Counted from the first letter of the stretch, positions 32,336-42,311 are shown. The stretch: 64,000 nt of DNA from Pelagerythrobacter aerophilus (GCF_003581645.1 NZ_QXFK01000005.1:1-64000), one strand, 5' to 3'. The notes: generated by a model not told the origin, from the letters alone. A program made the numbers and translations.

Positions 32336-32758
32336 TTAGTGTTGTACCCGCACGAGCATCAGGTTTGCCGTTGTTCCCGGTGCGGGCAGCGCGAACCGCG
32401 TGTCGGTGATCCACAACAGCGTGCCCGAAGCATCGGTAATCCGGGCCGAGACGGCGTAGCTGCGGCCTGGTACGATCTGTGCCGGATCATACTCGAGAGC
32501 GAAGGGAATCGGCACTTGTCTTCCTGCCGTCTCGATCTCGGTTTCCGCGATGATCGGAGCCGGGGCATCCGCCAGGCTTACGTCCGAGATCGCGACCCTG
32601 AGCCGCGCATCGGGCGGCAGGGCTATGCGCTCGCGATAAGCGGCGGTTCCATCGAGTGTCACGCGGGCCGCCGCGGTTTCGGAAGCCGCAGATGACGTAT
32701 CGGTAGTTTCGCAAGCGGCGAGCGCTGCAAGAATCGGCAGCAACAGTAGAAGACGCAT
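32336..32758 (-). CDS. YbaY-family lipoprotein
   Basis: 140 residues with a lipoprotein signal (LPILAALAAC, lipidated Cys at about 16). The rest resembles the YbaY/YscW-like lipoprotein domain (RERIALPPDARLRVAISDVS, later QVPIPFALEYDPAQI). It should be anchored in the envelope; the function of the family is unclear. GGGAGAAACG lies before the ATG. It follows the amidase gene by 50 bp on the same strand and is probably co-transcribed. Confidence 0.82.
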   Translation of the reverse strand: MRLLLLLPILAALAACETTDTSSAASETAAARVTLDGTAAYRERIALPPDARLRVAISDVSLADAPAPIIAETEIETAGRQVPIPFALEYDPAQIVPGRSYAVSARITDASGTLLWITDTRFALPAPGTTANLMLVRVQH

Positions 32759-32808
32759 CGTCGTTTCTCCCGATAGATTTGCTCGGTGTGGCGCCATTGG
32801 CTGGCCTA

Positions 32809-34140
32809 TCAACCGTGCAAGATCTCCCCGATCGCCTTCGCCGCGGCGATGCAGTCGAGATCGGACCAGCGCGGGCCGATCACCTGCATGCCGCAGGGCA
32901 GGCCGTCGGTTGCCCCGACCGGCAGCACGGTGGAGGGCAGGTTGGGGAAGGTTGCGATCCCGGCCCAGGCGAGCCCCGCGGCCGCGCTTTCCTCGCGTCC
33001 GTTGATCGTCAGCGTCCCGTCGAACACGCGGCCCTCGCGGTGGGGCATGGCGAGCACCGGCGCGGGCGGCGCGAGGACGAAGTCGTAGGTTTCGAACAGC
33101 GCGTGCCACGCCGCTTCGTTGCGCGCCTGGGCGTCGAGCAGGTTGAACCAGTCGGTCGCGGTCGCGCGGCTGCCGTCGGGCGCGGGCATGCCGCGCGCCA
33201 TCGCGATGTTGAGCATCTTCATGTAATCCTGCTGCTGCCGCGCGAGGTCGGGCAGCAGGTCGGTCGTGCGCTCAATCCGAACGCCTGCGGCTTCGAGCGC
33301 CGCGGCCGCCGCCTCGATCGGGCCGAGCACCGCCGCGTCGACCGGACTTCCCGGGTAGTCGGTGATGAGCAGCAGACGGCAATCGGCCAGTCGCTTGCCG
33401 TTCGCGCGCATCGGAATCGAGGCGGTCAGTTGCAGCAGGAGAGCGAGATCATCGGCATTGCGCGCGATCGGCCCGGCGATCGAGAGCGCGCCGTCGTGTG
33501 CGTCGCCGCCCGCCATCATCGGATGGTCGTGGCCGTGCTTCGAGACCAGGCCCCAGCTCGTCTTGTGGCCCCAGACCCCGCAGAAGTGCGCCGGCACGCG
33601 GACCGACCCGCCGATGTCCGTGCCGTACTCGCACGGCACCATGCCGCTGGCGACCGCCGCCGCCGAGCCGCCGGAGGAGCCGCCCGGGCTGCGCGAGGTA
33701 TCGTGCGGATTGCGGGTGCGGCCATAGACCGGGTTGCGCGATTGCCAGTCGGCCAGGTCGGGCGGCACGTTGGTCTTGCCGATGAAGATCACGCCCGCCG
33801 CCTTGAGCTTCTGCACGATCCGCGCGTCGCGCTTGGCGATGTTGTCCGCGAATTGCTTGTGCCCCCAGCAGGTCGGCAGACCGGCGATGTCGAAACTTTC
33901 CTTGATCGTCATCGGCACGCCGAACAGCGGGCGATTCTCGCCCGGCGACTGACCGTCGAGCGCCTGGGCGGTTTCGCGCGCGCGCTCGAAATCGCAGACC
34001 ACGACCGCGTCGATCTGCATATCCCGATCCTCGATCCGCGCAATCGCGGCATCGACCGCCTCAAGCGGCGACAACTCCCGCTGGCGGATCTGCGCCGCGA
34101 GCGCGATCGCGCCCGGCTGGTCGGTCAGTGTCGGAATCAT
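32809..34140 (-). CDS. Amidase (amidase signature family)
   Basis: 443 residues. The Ser-cisSer-Lys triad is visible: Lys in MTIKESFD, the Gly/Ser loop SPGGSSGGSAAAVASG, and the nucleophile in TDIGGSVRVPAHFCG. It hydrolyses an amide bond, but the substrate is unknown. It is not gatA-like by context, since no gatB or gatC neighbours are seen. No signal peptide, so cytosolic. It lies 65 bp after the DUF4403 gene. Confidence 0.9.
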   Translation of the reverse strand: MIPTLTDQPGAIALAAQIRQRELSPLEAVDAAIARIEDRDMQIDAVVVCDFERARETAQALDGQSPGENRPLFGVPMTIKESFDIAGLPTCWGHKQFADNIAKRDARIVQKLKAAGVIFIGKTNVPPDLADWQSRNPVYGRTRNPHDTSRSPGGSSGGSAAAVASGMVPCEYGTDIGGSVRVPAHFCGVWGHKTSWGLVSKHGHDHPMMAGGDAHDGALSIAGPIARNADDLALLLQLTASIPMRANGKRLADCRLLLITDYPGSPVDAAVLGPIEAAAAALEAAGVRIERTTDLLPDLARQQQDYMKMLNIAMARGMPAPDGSRATATDWFNLLDAQARNEAAWHALFETYDFVLAPPAPVLAMPHREGRVFDGTLTINGREESAAAGLAWAGIATFPNLPSTVLPVGATDGLPCGMQVIGPRWSDLDCIAAAKAIGEILHG

Positions 34141-34205
34141 TCGATCTTATCTCCCGTTCGCCGCCGCAGCATGGGCAAACGGGCCTGATTTGCAAGCGCA
34201 GAGGT

Positions 34206-35696
34206 TCAGCGCGGAGCGAGGGTGATCGACGCCGTCCCCGTGCCGCGCACCGGCAGATAGAGCCCTTGCCCCGCTGCGGTGAGGCGTCCGGTCTGCACGT
34301 CCTCGATCCGCGCGCGGATCAGCAGATCGCCTTCGCGCTTGCTCTCGATCGCGCGCCCGATCTTCGCCAGGAGCTGGTCGTAGTCGTGCTCGAAATTCTG
34401 CGCGAGCGCCAGCGCGATCGTCTGCGAGAAGCCCGGCGAGTTGGCGAGGTCGAGCAGCAGATCCGCGCCGGTGCGGTTCGTATCGCCGGTGACTTCGAGG
34501 TCGCGGAACGAAACCTCGCGCGAATTCTCGGCATTGACGGGCCTCGCTGTCAGCCAGACCGTACCGCTGGCCGCGCCGAGCGCGCGGTCGCGCGGCGCCG
34601 CGGTGAACGTGACGCCCACCGCCAGGCGGCCGCCGGTCGTGCCGTAAGCTTCGACCTTGCCGAAGCGCGCATCCACCGCGCCGATACCGGGGAGGGTGAA
34701 GGACCGCTGCGCGCGCTTCGCCAGAGCCTCGGCGATCACCGGTTCGAGCTGGGCGTAGTCCGCGATCGCTGGGATGAAGAACACCAGCTTGCCGGGCTCC
34801 TCGTCGAGTTCCTCCAGCGGCGGCAGGGGCGTGACAGGTGGATCGGCGGGCCGGTCGCCGACGAACGTTTCGGTGCGCGCCTTCATGCCGAGCTGCAGCT
34901 CGATCCGTTTACCCGAGAGCGTGAAGCCGCCGTACTGCAGTTCCTGCGGAGTGATGCGCATCCACACCGGCGGGTTCGACTCGTTGAGCTGGAGCGAGGT
35001 GAAGGTCTCGCCCCACAGCCGCTCCACCTCACTGCGGAGTTGCACTTTGGCGATCTCGCGCGGCAGCGTGCGCTCCAGCCGCGCCACCACGCTCTTGAGC
35101 TTGGCGTCCGCCTTGCTGGTGAATTCGATGCGCTGGCCGAGGAAGTCGATGTGCGGCGGATCGGTCCAGTCGTACTGGATGTCGACCGTTCCGCGCGGGC
35201 TCCAGTCCCGGTTCAGCGCGATATCGACCACCGCGCGCACTCGCGCGTCGCCGGTCGCGGTCTCCTGCTTGAACACGCCGGCGATGTCCTTGGCGCGCAC
35301 CTCCGCGTGGATCGGCATGGTGACCACGATCCGCTGCCCGCGCCCTTCGAACGTCAGCCGCCCGCGGGTGACCCGGCCGACGATGTCGCACTTGATCCGG
35401 GGTGTCTTGAGCTTGACGAAGGCGACCTCGACCCGTTCGGAGGCAACGCAGGTCTCCCCCTTGCGGTCGATCTTCCACAGCGTGCGCGGCACTTCCCGCT
35501 CGAGCGCGGTGCCGAGCGCGGACAGATCGGCCGTGACCGGCACGGCGATGACGGAGGATTGCGGCGGAACCTGGATCGTGCCCTGCGCCCGCGGAGGAGG
35601 TCCGGCGGGCGCATCCTTCTTGCAGCCCGCCAGCGCGAATGCGGCCACGAAGGCCGCCCATGCGGCAATTCGACCGATCGCCATAGGTCGCTGCAT
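34206..35696 (-). CDS. DUF4403 family lipoprotein
   Basis: 496 residues. The N-terminus has a lipoprotein signal (AFALAGCKKD). The body matches DUF4403 in plan: SSVIAVPVTADLSALGTALE near the start, NRDWSPRGTVDIQYDWTDPP mid-protein, and a repeated beta-rich half after a Pro-rich break (DPPVTPLPPLEELDEE). Possibly a lipid-binding tubular-fold envelope protein, but that is inference. A start four codons later at 35684 is equally possible. Confidence 0.8.
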   Translation of the reverse strand: MQRPMAIGRIAAWAAFVAAFALAGCKKDAPAGPPPRAQGTIQVPPQSSVIAVPVTADLSALGTALEREVPRTLWKIDRKGETCVASERVEVAFVKLKTPRIKCDIVGRVTRGRLTFEGRGQRIVVTMPIHAEVRAKDIAGVFKQETATGDARVRAVVDIALNRDWSPRGTVDIQYDWTDPPHIDFLGQRIEFTSKADAKLKSVVARLERTLPREIAKVQLRSEVERLWGETFTSLQLNESNPPVWMRITPQELQYGGFTLSGKRIELQLGMKARTETFVGDRPADPPVTPLPPLEELDEEPGKLVFFIPAIADYAQLEPVIAEALAKRAQRSFTLPGIGAVDARFGKVEAYGTTGGRLAVGVTFTAAPRDRALGAASGTVWLTARPVNAENSREVSFRDLEVTGDTNRTGADLLLDLANSPGFSQTIALALAQNFEHDYDQLLAKIGRAIESKREGDLLIRARIEDVQTGRLTAAGQGLYLPVRGTGTASITLAPR

Positions 35697-35727
35697 CCTG
35701 TTGCCCTGGATGCAGATATACCGTTAT

Positions 35728-36570
35728 TCAATCGCTTCCAACGCGTAACTGGACCATTGCTCTCAGCACGGCAATCGCGAGGCCGTATCCGAGGATCGCC
35801 GCCGCACCATACCCGGCGAGCGGCGTGGGATAGGGGCCGGCTACCGAAGCAATTGAAAATCCGAGCCATCCTCCGGATACGGCAGCTGCGTTCGCGCGAT
35901 TGGCCTTATCGAGCAGCGGAGCGAAGATCGCGAACAGGAGGGCTGCTGCAAGTGCCATCCCGAGAGCGGCATGCAGCATAAATCCCTGTGCAAGCACGAT
36001 CTCGACGAACGGCACCGGCGCCAGCGGCACGGCGCGGGCGGCCGCGGCGATCACGCCCGCAACGGACGTGGCAACTAGGATCAGGGCAACGGCCGATCGC
36101 CGATTGCGCCATTCGGCCAGCAGACAGCCGAAAGCGAGCGCCAGCGCCGCCGCCGGGTCCGGCTGCCAGACGAAGATCGCCGCTGCCAAGGCAACGCAGG
36201 CCAGCCGCCACCGGTCCGGGAGACAGGGCAGGGCGGCAAGCACCGCCGGTAAAAGCAGCATGGCGGCATGTAGGCGAACGGGTCCGAGCGGTATCCACCG
36301 GCGGACGCCTTCCACATCGACGCCGCTGACGAGCGTGACGCAGATTCCGCTCAAGCCCAGGCCGACCACCCATGCTGCGCCGCGCGCGCCTAGATGAAGC
36401 CGGCGGGAGGCAACCATGACGATCAAGGCCAGCCCCAGCGCGGCTGCGTTGACGAGCGAGTAGGTCGACGGCGCGCCGCCGACGTGGAACAGCAGCAGGC
36501 TCGCGCCCACTGCTGCGATTAGCGCGGATTCGGACAACCACGGTTGTCCGTCCTCGCCCCCGGTCCACAT
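35728..36570 (-). CDS. Polytopic membrane protein with weak SEDS-like motifs
   Basis: 280 residues with about eight membrane segments. It begins at the ATG at 36570, six bases beyond the lpdA stop, so translation is probably coupled. GVRRWIPLGPVRLHAAMLLL and IFVWQPDPAAALALAFG recall the RWxxLG...QP and QPDxGTA motifs of FtsW/RodA. The protein is shorter than SEDS proteins (usually 370-420) and the resemblance is weak. Function unknown; it may be a shortened relative or an unrelated membrane protein. Confidence 0.65.
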   Translation of the reverse strand: MWTGGEDGQPWLSESALIAAVGASLLLFHVGGAPSTYSLVNAAALGLALIVMVASRRLHLGARGAAWVVGLGLSGICVTLVSGVDVEGVRRWIPLGPVRLHAAMLLLPAVLAALPCLPDRWRLACVALAAAIFVWQPDPAAALALAFGCLLAEWRNRRSAVALILVATSVAGVIAAAARAVPLAPVPFVEIVLAQGFMLHAALGMALAAALLFAIFAPLLDKANRANAAAVSGGWLGFSIASVAGPYPTPLAGYGAAAILGYGLAIAVLRAMVQLRVGSD

Positions 36571-36575
36571 GATCG

Positions 36576-37979
36576 TCAGATGTGGATCGGCTTGCCGGTC
36601 ACCGCCATCGCGGCTTCCTTGATCGCCTCGCTGTGCGTCGGGTGGGCGTGGCAGGTGTAGGCGATGTCCTCGCTGGTGGCGCCGAACTCCATCGCCTGGG
36701 CGGCCTGCGCGATCATCGTGCCGGCGACGCTGGCGATGCACCACACGCCGAGCACGCGGTCGGTTTCCGCATCGGCGATGACCTTCACGAAGCCCTCGGG
36801 CTCGTGGTTGGTCTTGGCGCGGCTGTTGGCGAGCATCGGGAACTTGCCGACCTTGACCGCACCCTTCTCCTTCGCCTGCTCTTCGGTCAGGCCGACGCCG
36901 GCGATTTCGGGCCAGGTGTAGACCACGCTGGGGATCACGGCATGGTTCACGATGCCGGTCTGCCCGGCGATGTTCTCCGCGACCGCGATGCCCTCGTCCT
37001 CGGCCTTGTGCGCCAGCATCGGGCCGGGGATCACGTCGCCGATGGCCCAGACGCCGTCGACTTTCGTGCGGAAATCGTGGTCGGTCTCGATCTGCCCCCG
37101 CTGGTTCAGCTCCAGCCCGATCGCATCGAGTCCGAGCCCTTCGGTGTTCGGCCGGCGCCCGATCGAGACGAGCACGCAATCGGCCTCCAGCGTCTCGCTC
37201 TCGCCGCCGTCCGCGGGTTCGAGCGTCAGCGTGGCCTTCTTGCCCTTGACCGTGCAGCCGGTGACCTTGGTCGAGAGGCGCAGTTCCATGCCCTGCTTCT
37301 TGAAGATCTTGGCGGCTTCCTTGCGTACGTCGCCGTCCATGCCGGGGAGGAGCTGGTCGAGGAATTCGACCACCGTGACCTCGGCCCCGAGCCGGCGCCA
37401 GACCGAGCCGAGCTCGAGCCCAATCACGCCGCCGCCGATGACGACCATCTTCTTCGGCACCTTGGCAAGCTCGAGCGCGCCGGTGCTGTCGACCACCACG
37501 CCCTTGTCGTTGTCGACCTCGACGCCCTTGAGTTCGGTCACGGAAGAGCCGGTTGCGATCACGACGTTCTTCGCCGTCACCGTCTCGCCGCCGACCTTGA
37601 CGGTGTGTGCGTCCTCGAACGCGGCGCGGCCCTTGAGCCAGGTCACCTTGTTCTTCTTGAACAGGAACTCGATCCCGCCGGTGAGCTGCTTGACCGCGTC
37701 CTTGCGCTGGCCGTGCATCGCCTCGAGGTTGAGCTTGGGCGTCACTTCGACGCCCAGCTTCGCCATCGCGCCGTTCGCCGCGGCATCGAAATACTCGCTC
37801 GCGTGGAGCATCGCCTTCGAGGGGATGCACCCGACGTTGAGGCAAGTCCCGCCGAGCGTCTCGCGGCTTTCCGCGCAGGCCGTCTTCAGCCCGAGCTGCG
37901 CCGCGCGGATAGCGGCGACATAACCGCCGGGTCCGGCACCGATAACGAGGACGTCGTAGTCGTAGTTCTGGTCAGCCAT
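36576..37979 (-). CDS. lpdA: Dihydrolipoyl dehydrogenase
   Basis: 467 residues, E3 component. It reoxidises dihydrolipoamide with NAD+, here for the 2-oxoglutarate dehydrogenase complex. It has an N-terminal FAD motif (VLVIGAGPGGYVAAIRAAQ), the redox disulfide GGTCLNVGCIPSK, an NAD motif (VVIGGGVIGLELGSVWRRLG) and the C-terminal active-site HAHPTHSE. The ATG at 37979 follows GGAGTTGGAA and is preferred to 37994. It lies downstream of odhB, from which paired palindromes separate it. Confidence 0.97.
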   Translation of the reverse strand: MADQNYDYDVLVIGAGPGGYVAAIRAAQLGLKTACAESRETLGGTCLNVGCIPSKAMLHASEYFDAAANGAMAKLGVEVTPKLNLEAMHGQRKDAVKQLTGGIEFLFKKNKVTWLKGRAAFEDAHTVKVGGETVTAKNVVIATGSSVTELKGVEVDNDKGVVVDSTGALELAKVPKKMVVIGGGVIGLELGSVWRRLGAEVTVVEFLDQLLPGMDGDVRKEAAKIFKKQGMELRLSTKVTGCTVKGKKATLTLEPADGGESETLEADCVLVSIGRRPNTEGLGLDAIGLELNQRGQIETDHDFRTKVDGVWAIGDVIPGPMLAHKAEDEGIAVAENIAGQTGIVNHAVIPSVVYTWPEIAGVGLTEEQAKEKGAVKVGKFPMLANSRAKTNHEPEGFVKVIADAETDRVLGVWCIASVAGTMIAQAAQAMEFGATSEDIAYTCHAHPTHSEAIKEAAMAVTGKPIHI

Positions 37980-37988
37980 TTCCAACTC

Positions 37989-38069
37989 CGTCATCCCAGC
38001 GGAAGCTGGGATCGCTGGCCGTCAGGTCCAGCATTGCCGCACGCAATCCCGGCTTTCGCTGGGATGACG
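37989..38069. repeat. Paired REP-like palindromes (family 1) between odhB and lpdA
   Basis: CGTCATCCCAGCGGAAGCTG at the left and its near reverse complement ending CTTTCGCTGGGATGACG at the right enclose about 35 bp. Same family as the units at 5567, 6056 and 60856. It fills nearly the whole odhB-lpdA gap. Confidence 0.78.
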
Positions 38070-38076
38070 TGAGCGA

Positions 38077-39351
38077 TTAAAGATCGATCAGCATCCGCGT
38101 CGGATCCTCGATCGCTTCCTTCATGATCTTCAATGCGGTCACGGCCTCGCGGCCGTCGATCAGGCGGTGATCGTAGGAGAGCGCGATGTACATCATCGGG
38201 CGCACCACGATCTCGCCGTCGACCACCACCGGGCGGTCCTCGATCCGGTGAAGGCCGAGCACCGCGCTCTGCGGCGGGTTGATGATCGGGGTCGACATCA
38301 GGCTGCCGAACACGCCGCCGTTGGAGATCGTGAAGGTGCCGCCCTTCATGTCCTCCATCGTCAGCGTGCCGTCGCGAGCGCGCTTGCCGAAGTCGGCGAT
38401 GTCCTTCTCGATCTGGGCGAAGCTCTTGCGGTCCGCATCGCGCACCACCGGCACCACGAGCCCGTTGGGCGCGCTGACCGCGACCGAGATGTCGACGAAG
38501 TCGTGATAGACGATCTCGTCACCCTCGATATAGGCGTTGGCCGAGGGCACGTCCTTCAGCGCGAGGCAGGCGGCCTTGGCGAAGAAGCCCATGAAGCCGA
38601 GCTTGATGTCGTGCTTCTTGGCGAACAGGTCCTTGTACTTCTCGCGCGCCTCGATCACCGCGCTCATGTCGCAGTCGTTGAAGGTCGTGAGCAGCGCCGC
38701 GTTGTCCTGCGCGCTCTTGAGCCGCTTGGCGATCGTCTGGCGCATGCGCGTCATCTTGACGCGCTCCTCGCGCCGCTCGCCGCCTTCCGCCGCGGGGGCG
38801 GGAATGTCGATCTTGGCCTGCGCGGGCGCGGCTTCGTCGATCGTGTCCGCGCCGCCCTTCTTGGCCTCGGCAGCGGCGAGCACGTCTTCCTTGGTCAGGC
38901 GGCCGTCCTTGCCGGTGCCCTTGATCGTCGTCGGGTCGACCCCGTGCTCCAGCACGGCGCGGCGCACCGCGGGCGAGAGCGTTTGCGTATCGACCGGCGC
39001 GGCTTCCTTGGCGGCTGCCGGCGCGGGCTTTTCGTCCTTCTTCTCTTCGCGCGCGGGTGCCTCGGCGGACTTCTCCTCGCGCGGTTCGACCTTGGTGCTC
39101 TCGCCCGCGGCTACGTCGTCCTCGATCGTCGCGATCACCGCGCCGACCTCGACCGTGTCGCCGACAGCGAACTTCTGCTCGCCCAGAACGCCGCCGACGG
39201 GGGAGGGGACTTCGACGGCGACCTTGTCGGTCTCGAGGCTGACGATCGGCTCGTCGACCTTCACCGTGTCGCCGGGCTTCTTCAGCCACTCGCCGATGGT
39301 GCCTTCGGTGACCGATTCACCAAGCGTGGGGACTTTGACTTCGCTGGCCAT
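38077..39351 (-). CDS. odhB: 2-oxoglutarate dehydrogenase E2 (dihydrolipoyl succinyltransferase)
   Basis: 424 residues. The lipoyl domain is 1-75 with the lipoylated Lys in SLETDKVAVEVPSP, then an Ala/Glu/Lys-rich linker, the E3-binding domain (SPAVRRAVLEHGVDPTTIKG) and the catalytic core from about 190 with the active-site SYDHRLIDGREAV. It transfers succinyl to CoA. TGAGGAACG, which includes the sucA stop, precedes the ATG at 39351. E1 lies upstream and E3 downstream, forming the complete OGDH set. Confidence 0.96.
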   Translation of the reverse strand: MASEVKVPTLGESVTEGTIGEWLKKPGDTVKVDEPIVSLETDKVAVEVPSPVGGVLGEQKFAVGDTVEVGAVIATIEDDVAAGESTKVEPREEKSAEAPAREEKKDEKPAPAAAKEAAPVDTQTLSPAVRRAVLEHGVDPTTIKGTGKDGRLTKEDVLAAAEAKKGGADTIDEAAPAQAKIDIPAPAAEGGERREERVKMTRMRQTIAKRLKSAQDNAALLTTFNDCDMSAVIEAREKYKDLFAKKHDIKLGFMGFFAKAACLALKDVPSANAYIEGDEIVYHDFVDISVAVSAPNGLVVPVVRDADRKSFAQIEKDIADFGKRARDGTLTMEDMKGGTFTISNGGVFGSLMSTPIINPPQSAVLGLHRIEDRPVVVDGEIVVRPMMYIALSYDHRLIDGREAVTALKIMKEAIEDPTRMLIDL

Positions 39352-39362
39352 ATTCGCGTTCC

Positions 39363-42212
39363 TCAAGCCTTCTTCTTGCCGGCAGTCTTGCCGTTGCGTG
39401 CGGCCTCGCCGCCATCGTTCAGTCCGAGCGCCATCGAGACGAGGCAGCGCTGCTGCTCCTCATGCCGCTTGGCGAGCCCGGTGGCGGGGGAAGCCGCCAC
39501 CTCGCGCCCGGCATAGCGCGGCCGCATGCCCTGATGCCCGGCCGATGCGAGCGTTTCCTCGATCTTGCTCTCGACGAAGAACCATGCGCCGTTGTTCTTC
39601 GGCTCCTCCTGGCACCAGATCACCTCTTCCAGATTGGTCATCCGGCCCAGGCGCAGCGCGAGCGCTTCTCCGGGGAAGGGATAGAGCTGCTCGATGCGCA
39701 CGATCGAAACATCGTCCAGTCCTTCCTCGTCACGCTTCTCGATCAGGTCGTAGGCGACCTTGCCCGAACATAGCACGAGGCGGCGGATTTTCTCGTCGGC
39801 GATCTCGGTGGTGTCGCTGACGATGCGGCGGAAATGACTTTCGCCCAGGAATTCGTCGGCGCTGCTCTTGGCCATCGGGTGCCGCAGGAGCGACTTGGGC
39901 GTCATGATGATCAGCGGCTTGCGGAACGAGCGCTTCATCTGCCGGCGCAGGACATGGAAGTAGTTGGCCGGCACGGTGATGTTGCACACCTGGATATTGT
40001 CGTTCGCGCAGAGCTGCAGGAACCGTTCCAGGCGAGCCGAGGAGTGCTCGGGCCCCTGACCCTCGTAGCCGTGGGGCAGCAGCAGCACGAGGCCGTTGGC
40101 GCGCAGCCACTTGACCTCGCCCGCGGCGATATACTGGTCGATCATGATCTGCGCACCGTTGGCGAAATCGCCGAACTGCGCCTCCCACAGGACCAGCGTC
40201 TTGGGGTCCGCCATCGCGAAGCCGTATTCGAAGCCGAGCACGCCATATTCGCTCAGCGGGCTGTCGTAGACCTCGAACTTGCCGTGCGGGAGCTGGGTGA
40301 GCGGGATGTACTTGTGCTCGTCGGTCTGGTCGATCCACACCGCGTGGCGCTGGCTGAAGGTGCCGCGGCCCGAATCCTGTCCCGACAGGCGCACGCCGAA
40401 GCCCTCGGTCACCAGGCTGCCGAAGGCGAGCGCTTCCGCTGTCGCCCAGTCGAACCCTTCGCCGCTTTCGAACATCTTGCGCTTGGCGTCGAGCACGCGG
40501 CCCAGCGTCTTGTGGATCGTCAGACCCTCCGGCACGGTGGTCAGCGTGCGGCCGAGGCTGTCGAACAGCTTGCGCTCCATCCCGGTATCGATGTTGCGGC
40601 GCGCGGTTTCCGGATCGGCCGGCTTGTTAAGCCCGGCCCAGCGGCCGCCGAACCAGTCGGCCTCGTTCGGCTTGTAGCTCTTCGCCGCCTCGAATTCCTG
40701 CTCCAGGGTATCGACGAATTCGGCGCTCAGTTTGTCGCGCTCGCCCTCGTCGATGACGCCCTGCTCGACCAGCCGCGCCGCGTAGATCTCGCTGACTTTC
40801 GGATGGCCCTTGATTGCGTCGTACATCAGCGGCTGGGTGAACTTGGGCTCGTCGCCCTCGTTATGACCGAAGCGGCGATAGCACCACATGTCGATCACGA
40901 TGTCGCGGCCGAACCGCTGGCGGTATTCGACGGCGAGCTTGCAGGCGAACGTCACCGCTTCCGGATCGTCGCCGTTGACGTGCAGGATCGGAGCCTGGAC
41001 GCCCTTGGCCACGTCGGACGGGTAGGGGGACGATCTGGCGAAGCGGGGACTCGTCGTAAAACCGATCTGGTTGTTAATGACGAAGTGAATGCAGCCGCCG
41101 GTGTTGTACCCGGCGACGCCCGAGAAGCCGAAGCACTCCCACACGATGCCCTGGCCCGCGAAGGCCGCGTCACCGTGGATCAGCACCGGCAGGACCTGCT
41201 CGTGCTTCTTCAGGTCGTCGCGGATCGCCTGCTGGGCGCGGGTCTTGCCGAGCACGACCGGGTCCACCGCCTCGAGGTGCGAGGGGTTGGGCACGAGGCT
41301 CATGTGCACGTCGATGCCATCGAACTCGCGGTCGGTGCTGGTGCCGAGGTGGTACTTCACGTCGCCCGACCCGCCGACGTCTTCCGGATTGGCGCTGCCG
41401 CCGGAGAATTCGTGGAAGATCACCTTGTAGGGCTTGCCCATCACGTTCGCGAGCACGTTCAGACGGCCGCGGTGGGCCATGCCGTAGATGATCTCGCGCA
41501 CGCCCGACTGGCCGCCGTACTTGATCACCGCTTCGAGCGCCGGGATCATCGATTCGCCGCCGTCGAGCCCGAAGCGCTTGGTGCCGACGTACTTCTTGGC
41601 GAGAAACGCCTCGTACTGCTCGCCGCGGACCACGGCGGCGAGGATTGCGCGCTTGCCCTCGGGCGTGAACTGGATGACGTCTTCCGGCCCTTCGAACTTC
41701 TCCTGCAGGAAGCGCCGTTCCTCGACATCGGCGATGTGCATGTATTCGAGGCCGACTTTGCCGCAGTAGCTCGAGCGCAGGATATCGGCGAGCTCGCCGA
41801 CCTTCAGCCAGTCGCGGCCCATCAGCCCGCCGACGTAGACTTCCTTGTCCTCCTGCCCGGCGAAGCCGTGCCACTCGATCTGGAGATCTTCCGGCAGCTC
41901 GCGGTTGCTGAGGCCGAGCGGATCGAGATCCGCCGCCAGATGCCCGCGCACGCGGTAGAGCCGGATAAGCAGCATGGCGCGGATCGAATCCGCCGCCGCT
42001 TCCTCGATCGCCTTGGGATCGGTCGGCTTGCCGGCCTTCTCGGCTGCGGCCTTGACCGCGATCTTCATCGTCGTCGGGTCGAGCGCCTGGGTCAGGTCGC
42101 TCTCGGAATCGATCGCGCTCAGCGGCCAGCGGGGATTGCCCCAGCTCGGCCCGGGCTGCGGCCCTCCCTGATCGGAAAGTTCGGGGAGGAAATCGTGGCT
42201 CTCGTTACCCAT
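39363..42212 (-). CDS. sucA: 2-oxoglutarate dehydrogenase E1 component
   Basis: 949 residues. Thiamine-diphosphate decarboxylase of the OGDH complex. Visible parts are the N-terminal helix region, GMAHRGRLNVLANVMGKPYK, the DLVIDMWCYRRFGHNEGDEP-type thiamine motif (ending RRFGHNEGDEP), and the C-terminal ECQEEPKN-like WCQEEPKNNGAWFFVE. The ATG at 42212 (MGNESHDF) has GAGAGGTGAC upstream. It is downstream of sucD by 99 bp. Confidence 0.96.
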   Translation of the reverse strand: MGNESHDFLPELSDQGGPQPGPSWGNPRWPLSAIDSESDLTQALDPTTMKIAVKAAAEKAGKPTDPKAIEEAAADSIRAMLLIRLYRVRGHLAADLDPLGLSNRELPEDLQIEWHGFAGQEDKEVYVGGLMGRDWLKVGELADILRSSYCGKVGLEYMHIADVEERRFLQEKFEGPEDVIQFTPEGKRAILAAVVRGEQYEAFLAKKYVGTKRFGLDGGESMIPALEAVIKYGGQSGVREIIYGMAHRGRLNVLANVMGKPYKVIFHEFSGGSANPEDVGGSGDVKYHLGTSTDREFDGIDVHMSLVPNPSHLEAVDPVVLGKTRAQQAIRDDLKKHEQVLPVLIHGDAAFAGQGIVWECFGFSGVAGYNTGGCIHFVINNQIGFTTSPRFARSSPYPSDVAKGVQAPILHVNGDDPEAVTFACKLAVEYRQRFGRDIVIDMWCYRRFGHNEGDEPKFTQPLMYDAIKGHPKVSEIYAARLVEQGVIDEGERDKLSAEFVDTLEQEFEAAKSYKPNEADWFGGRWAGLNKPADPETARRNIDTGMERKLFDSLGRTLTTVPEGLTIHKTLGRVLDAKRKMFESGEGFDWATAEALAFGSLVTEGFGVRLSGQDSGRGTFSQRHAVWIDQTDEHKYIPLTQLPHGKFEVYDSPLSEYGVLGFEYGFAMADPKTLVLWEAQFGDFANGAQIMIDQYIAAGEVKWLRANGLVLLLPHGYEGQGPEHSSARLERFLQLCANDNIQVCNITVPANYFHVLRRQMKRSFRKPLIIMTPKSLLRHPMAKSSADEFLGESHFRRIVSDTTEIADEKIRRLVLCSGKVAYDLIEKRDEEGLDDVSIVRIEQLYPFPGEALALRLGRMTNLEEVIWCQEEPKNNGAWFFVESKIEETLASAGHQGMRPRYAGREVAASPATGLAKRHEEQQRCLVSMALGLNDGGEAARNGKTAGKKKA

Positions 42213-42311
42213 CCGGGTCACCTCTCGCGCCGGCCGAACTGCCGGCTTAACAAAAACCAATGTCCGAGCGGCGCGGATGCTCCCGGGGAGGAGGGCCTTC
42301 CGCGCCTAGGC

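Noticed and set aside
35728-37845. 705-codon frame spanning lpdA out of frame and the following membrane protein
   Set aside because: The upstream 425 codons are lpdA read in the wrong frame. Only the segment from the ATG at 36570 is kept as a gene.
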